From an uncultured Alistipes sp. (GTDB lineage: Bacteria; Bacteroidota; Bacteroidia; Bacteroidales; Rikenellaceae), in assembly GCA_944321175.1 (NCBI GenBank), contig CALUKI010000021.1:1-64000 (forward strand): 64,000 nucleotides of DNA, given 5' to 3'. Positions 60,112-64,000 of this stretch are shown here, one piece after another; position 1 is the first letter of the stretch; each line of letters begins with the position of its first letter. The notes beneath the pieces were generated by a model. It saw only the letters and a list, made by a program, of their open reading frames with translations, was not told where the DNA came from and did no database searches. Both the position numbers and the translations under genes were made by a program.

Positions 60112-63105
60112 TTATTTCTGCAATTTTTCGATCCGCGCCTTCGCTTCGGCCACGATGCCGTCGTCGGCAGGCGAATAACCGTCAACAATACTCTGATAGG
60201 TAGCACGCGCCTGGAACGAGTCGTTCCGCGCCGCATAGATGTCTCCCAAGGCAAGATATGCCTTTGCAACCCAATATGCCTGCGGAGACTCCTTCTCCGC
60301 AAAGGCGAAGATCTGTTTCTCGGCCGAGGCGGAATCTCCCGATGCAAGCGTCGATTCGATCACGCGATAGGCGGCTTCGGCACCCTCGGCCGTTCGAACC
60401 TCCTTGCTCAGATCGCGGTACAGCGGCAAAGCCTCGTCCATACGGCCTGTCTCACGGAGGATTGTTGCACGGGCATAATGCGCCTCGCGCTGCGCCGTTG
60501 TACCGGCATCGGTCAGCGATTCGATCTCCAGGGCGGCGGTCATCGTCGCCGTATCATCGCCGTTCGCCTTCACCGCACGGAAATATCCCGTCGCGGCATC
60601 GGCCCGCTCATCGGCGCTCTGCACGGCATCGTACAACGCGCGATAGGCCCTGGCGGCCTCGTCATATCGTTTGGCCTCGAAGGTCAACTGCGACAGCGTA
60701 CCCAATGTCCGCACCGTATATTGATTGGCCGGACGTGCCGCCAATTCGCTCAGCGACTCGATTGCACCCGTCTTGTCGCCCGTCTTGAGCAGGCAATCGC
60801 TCAAATAGAAGAGCGCATCGTCCGTATAGAATCCTTTCGGGTAGTTCCGCAAATACCCCCGAAGCGATTTCGACGCCGTATCGTTATTGCCCGACAGGTA
60901 GATCCTGCGCGCCGCTGCAAATGACAGCGAATCGCGGGCCATCGCACTCAGATCGCACTCTACGCCGGCCTTTTCGGCATAGTCGAAGTAGGCATCGACA
61001 TTCCCCTCGGCGACATAAATTTCACGAATACCCTGCATGGCGTCGCGTGCCGAAGCCGAACCGGGGGCTGCGGCCACCACCCGTTCATAGTACTGTTTCG
61101 ACAAGTCGGGCTTGTCGAGATTCAGGTATGCCAACCCCAGATCGGAAAGCGCCGGCGTGCAGAACGGCGAATGAGGATAGGTCTCTACGAACTCCGACAG
61201 CACCTTCGCACCATCGGCATAACGCTCCGCAGCAATATAGGTGCGTCCCAATTCATAGGTTGCATCATCGACATAATCGCCCCTGTCGGCCGCAATAATC
61301 CGTTTCAGGGCGTCGATCTTCCGATCCCGACGGTTGAGCACCCCCAACGTAATCGCGCGCTGGAATTCGGCATAATAGCGTTCGGGAGTCCCTACGGCCG
61401 CCGCTTTGGCATAGGTGTCGAGGGCATCGGAGAACTGCCGCAGCGAATAACGGGCATCGCCTTCGCGGTTGAGCGCATCGGCCTTGTAACGGTCCTGTGT
61501 CGGATAGAGCAGATTGAACCGTGCAAAATTGGCATAGGCGTTCGACATGTCGCCCGTATCGAAATAGCAATATCCGAGGTTATAGTGGGCCATCGCATAT
61601 TCGCGTTCACTGCGCGGAGCACGGTGCAGGTAGTTCTTGTAACGGCGTTCCGCCTCGGCATAATCGCCGTGCGCGAAAGCAATTTCCCCAAGCCAGAACT
61701 CCGCCAATGCACCGTATTTGGGGCTGACGTTGATGGCAGCCGACTCCGCGAGACTCGACGCGGCCCCCTCCAAATCGCCGTTGTTGTAGGCTTCCAGACC
61801 CCTGAAATAGGCTATTTTCTGCAATGCCGCCCTGAGGTTGCTGTCCGGCGACGGATATTGTTTGATCGCCGTATAGGCCGCATCGTAGTTATGCGAGTTG
61901 TAATAGGCGGCAATGAGCAGTTCGCGCGCCTGCACGGCACGTTCCGACGAGGGATATTGTGCGAGATAGCGGTTCAATACATGGATCGCTTCGTTGAAGA
62001 GTCCGCCGCCCAATTCGTATTGGAGCTTTCCGTAGTTGAACAGGGCATCTTCGGCAATCGCCGCATCGTATGCCTCGTTGGCCGCCATCGCAAACGACTG
62101 CATGGCGCGCTGTTTGTCGCCGTTGCGCAGGTAGCAGTCGGCCAGGTGATAGGATGCGTTCTGCGTCAGGGCGTCGTCCGCACCGCAAACCGCCTGCAAA
62201 CATGGACGCGCTTCATTGTAACGGGCCTGACGATAAAGGCTGTAGCCAAGGATATAGTTTTCGTTGCGGCCCATCTTCCCGCCATCGCGGCGGTACGCAT
62301 CGAGAAACTCCTCGCTGCGGCGATAATCCTCCAGATGGAACCACGCCTCGGCAACCACCCGTTCCAGCTCCACGCGCCGGTCGCCGGCCGCGCGGTCGAT
62401 AAGGGACTCTCCCGTATCGACGACATACCGGTAATTGCCTTCGTTGAACTCGATTTGCAGAAGATAGAAAGGGGCGACGGCGCCATAGGCCTGAGAACGG
62501 GCCAGCTGGGTAAAACCTGCCTTTGCGGTGGCATTCTCACCGCGTATGTAGGCAATGTAGGAGATATAGTAAAGCGCATGTTCGGCGTATTCGCTGTTGG
62601 AACCAATCCGCCGGAAATAGCGCAGCGCCTCGTCGTAATCGTTCTGCTGGAAACGGATATATCCCATCCGGATGTCGTACTGCTCCCGATGCGACGGCGA
62701 CAGGATCCGGTAATTGACCCGTCCGAAAGCCTTCGCCGCATCCTCGAACTCACCGGCCGTACACATCATCGAGGCCAAAGCGAACTCGACATCATTGACA
62801 TGCACCGATTCGGGATAGCGCCGCAGGAAATCCCGCAACCGGGCGGCAGCACCTTCCTCCTTGAGTTCCATCGCGCACATGGCAAGGTAGTAATCCGTCT
62901 CCCGCTGCAATACGGCATCGACCGGCGGTTCGGCCTGTCCGACGACCGAGAACTCCTTTTGGGCGTCGCTCCACCGGCCCGAATCGTACAATTCGCGGCC
63001 CCGCTCGAAATGCGCCCTTCCTTCGGGCGTCAACACCGACGTCCCGAACGCCAGCCAGCACGTTCCGAGCGCCGCAATCAACAACAAGACTCCTTTTCGC
63101 ATCAC
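60112..63105 (-). CDS. Giant exported tetratricopeptide repeat protein
   Basis: 997 residues. Signal peptide (MMRKGVLLLIAALGTCWLAFG), then TPR/Sel1-like helical repeats along the whole length, for example RGRELYDSGRWSDAQKEFSVVG, FRRIGSNSEYAEHALYYISYIAYI, AEFWLGEIAFAHGDYAEAERRYKNYL, SDLGLAYLNLDKPDLSKQYYERVV and ALGDIYAARNDSFQARATYQSIVDGY at the end. The pattern resembles outer-membrane lipoprotein-assembly TPRs (BamD-like) but far longer. It probably forms a periplasmic superhelix working with the barrel encoded immediately after it. Own promoter at 63201-63231. Confidence 0.88.
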   Translation of the reverse strand: MMRKGVLLLIAALGTCWLAFGTSVLTPEGRAHFERGRELYDSGRWSDAQKEFSVVGQAEPPVDAVLQRETDYYLAMCAMELKEEGAAARLRDFLRRYPESVHVNDVEFALASMMCTAGEFEDAAKAFGRVNYRILSPSHREQYDIRMGYIRFQQNDYDEALRYFRRIGSNSEYAEHALYYISYIAYIRGENATAKAGFTQLARSQAYGAVAPFYLLQIEFNEGNYRYVVDTGESLIDRAAGDRRVELERVVAEAWFHLEDYRRSEEFLDAYRRDGGKMGRNENYILGYSLYRQARYNEARPCLQAVCGADDALTQNASYHLADCYLRNGDKQRAMQSFAMAANEAYDAAIAEDALFNYGKLQYELGGGLFNEAIHVLNRYLAQYPSSERAVQARELLIAAYYNSHNYDAAYTAIKQYPSPDSNLRAALQKIAYFRGLEAYNNGDLEGAASSLAESAAINVSPKYGALAEFWLGEIAFAHGDYAEAERRYKNYLHRAPRSEREYAMAHYNLGYCYFDTGDMSNAYANFARFNLLYPTQDRYKADALNREGDARYSLRQFSDALDTYAKAAAVGTPERYYAEFQRAITLGVLNRRDRKIDALKRIIAADRGDYVDDATYELGRTYIAAERYADGAKVLSEFVETYPHSPFCTPALSDLGLAYLNLDKPDLSKQYYERVVAAAPGSASARDAMQGIREIYVAEGNVDAYFDYAEKAGVECDLSAMARDSLSFAAARRIYLSGNNDTASKSLRGYLRNYPKGFYTDDALFYLSDCLLKTGDKTGAIESLSELAARPANQYTVRTLGTLSQLTFEAKRYDEAARAYRALYDAVQSADERADAATGYFRAVKANGDDTATMTAALEIESLTDAGTTAQREAHYARATILRETGRMDEALPLYRDLSKEVRTAEGAEAAYRVIESTLASGDSASAEKQIFAFAEKESPQAYWVAKAYLALGDIYAARNDSFQARATYQSIVDGYSPADDGIVAEAKARIEKLQK

Positions 63106-63200
63106 TTATGACCTGATTTTTGTCCGGTGCACTTCCCTTTCTCCCCGCCCTGCGGAATACCGCTTTCCCGAAACGGGATCGGACCGATACAATTACCGGA

Positions 63201-63231
63201 CAAATATAGCAAATTTGTCGAGAATCCCCAA
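63201..63231 (-). promoter_or_regulatory. Promoter for the TPR - barrel unit
   Basis: Minus strand: TTG (63231-63229), 20-base spacer, TATATTTG (63208-63201). The leader is about 85 bases long. Confidence 0.65.
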
Positions 63232-63662
63232 CTCGGCCGGCACGGAATGAGGTTTTTCTCCGTACAGTCCTTCCGCTTTTCCGGGACACATGCAACGGCC
63301 GTCTTGCGCCACAAAGAGGGGTCGGCGGGAAGATCAACGGGTCCGAATCATGCGGAACAGGCTGAAGCAGTGTTCCGGTCCCAACCGACAGACAACCGGA
63401 GCGTCCGCACGGCGCCACCCAACGGATAGCGGTCGGACACGGGTCTCTCCAAGGGCACGGATCTGCGGCAAACGCCCCTCAATCCGATACGGAAAGTAGC
63501 CACTCTGCAAACGGGGCCGCCTGCGACAAGGGTTTCCCGAACGCGAATCGGAGACAACCACTCCTTAAATACGGAAAAACGGCTGCCGCAGCGGCTGCCG
63601 GCCGTATTAGACAACAGCCGCAGGAAGGAGCAGACAGAAGCTGCCAGAAAGAGACAGGGAGG
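63232..63662. other. Gap without a supported gene
   Basis: About 430 bases. Only overlapping short ORFs without family features. A GC-rich hairpin near 63568-63610 (AATACGG..CCGTATT enclosing GGCTGCCGC/GCGGCTGCC) may end the minus-strand gene that stops at 63663. Confidence 0.45.
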
Positions 63663-64000
63663 TCAACGGATGTCGCGGCAATTGCGTTTGTCGCTGATCA
63701 CGCCGTCGTCGAGTACCACCAAACCATTGAAGGCCCGCAGCATCGTTTTGAGTGTCGTCGCATCGATATTGTAACAACGCACCGGCTCGCTGCCGGCAAA
63801 CGAGCGCTGTGTCAGGCCGTACAGCCGCTCAGGCGTCAGACAGACAGCCATAGCGCCCTCCTGTGCGGCACGTTCCACGATCATCCGCATCCGCGTCTCA
63901 CACGCAGCATCCAGACGGTCGAATTCGTTGACACACAACATATAGACCCGTCCGGGGCGCGTCAACAGCCACGCTGTGGCATCCCCCTCCTCGTCGCGCA
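63663..64000 (-). CDS. C-terminal end of a probable DoxX/BT_3928-type protein (partial)
   Basis: The frame is open to the window edge; about 112 C-terminal residues are visible. Their pattern suggests a thioredoxin-like domain without the CxxC: VYMLCVNEFDRLDAACETRMRMIVERA (strand and helix), AVCLTPERL, then VRCYNIDATTLKTMLRAFNGLVVLDDGVISDKRN. The YNIDATTLKTM..NPGL-like ending resembles the C-terminal domain fused to DoxX membrane proteins in Bacteroidales (BT_3928 family). That name is a guess from motif memory; the gene start lies outside. Confidence 0.5.
   Translation of the reverse strand, partial: RDEEGDATAWLLTRPGRVYMLCVNEFDRLDAACETRMRMIVERAAQEGAMAVCLTPERLYGLTQRSFAGSEPVRCYNIDATTLKTMLRAFNGLVVLDDGVISDKRNCRDIR

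Noticed and set aside
1..64000. CRISPR arrays, rRNA operons, prophage or conjugative modules
   Set aside because: No evenly spaced repeats, rRNA-like sequence, integrase, terminase or tra genes were seen; the only mobile-element sequence is the transposase fragment at the left edge.

Overview
The window comes from the chromosome of a GC-rich member of the order Bacteroidales; Alistipes or another Rikenellaceae genus fits best, which is an inference. Evidence: a SusC/SusD pair, fimbrillin-like and BACON/DUF5689 lipoproteins, Bacteroidetes-only domains of unknown function (DUF1573, DUF2795, DUF4199, DUF4293, DUF4294), and a repeated promoter pattern of TTG or TTTG, 18-20 bases, then TAnnTTTG, which is the Bacteroidetes housekeeping promoter rather than the E. 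coli type. Long shadow ORFs opposite real genes are common because of the base composition. No rRNA operon, CRISPR array or prophage was seen; one tRNA (Gln, UUG) is present.

Layout. 1-300: edge of an insertion sequence (zinc-ribbon transposase) behind a perfect 20-bp hairpin. 460-2230 (minus): nusB, DUF1573 lipoprotein, yajC. 2408-4733 (plus): BaiN-like flavoprotein, a shortened methyltransferase-like protein and a cobalamin adenosyltransferase, coupled by ATGA overlaps. 4935-6413: DUF2795 gene, a decayed gene, and a stretch without convincing genes. 6414-9639: a large helveticin-J-like lipoprotein and a convergent fimbrillin-like lipoprotein. 9878-11874: GlsB/YeaQ membrane protein, tRNA-Gln, and a divergent thioesterase / DUF4294 pair sharing a palindromic promoter.

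12153-24308 is a nutrient-uptake (PUL-like) locus. On the minus strand are susC, susD, a DeoR-type regulator and a second helveticin-J-like lipoprotein. Divergent on the plus strand are a BACON/FN3 lipoprotein, a glycerophosphodiester phosphodiesterase and an L-ribulose-5-phosphate 4-epimerase. The susC signal-peptide frame is separated from the rest of the gene by a run of nine G residues, and ten would restore the frame. This looks like a phase-variable switch caught in the OFF state, unless it is a sequencing error.

24516-47532 is mostly housekeeping: ffh, a small AT-richer islet with two unknown membrane proteins, era, a TPR protein, an MFS transporter, a glycosyltransferase, a DsbD-like protein, a membrane pyrophosphatase, an acyl-ACP thioesterase, a tandem pair of paralogous toroid-type lipoproteins, a small beta-barrel, mltG, a Sua5/YciO protein, DUF4199, a family 2 glycosyltransferase and DUF4293.

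47954-57873 is a five-gene plus-strand operon of exported proteins: a giant modular BACON/DUF5689 lipoprotein, a DNA/RNA non-specific endonuclease, an endonuclease/exonuclease/phosphatase-family enzyme, a TonB-dependent receptor and a DUF5689 lipoprotein. I read it as a candidate surface system for breaking down and importing nucleic acid or another phosphodiester. 58202-63105 (minus) holds a giant TPR protein and a beta-barrel protein in a tight pair. The last bases hold the end of a probable DoxX/BT_3928-type protein.
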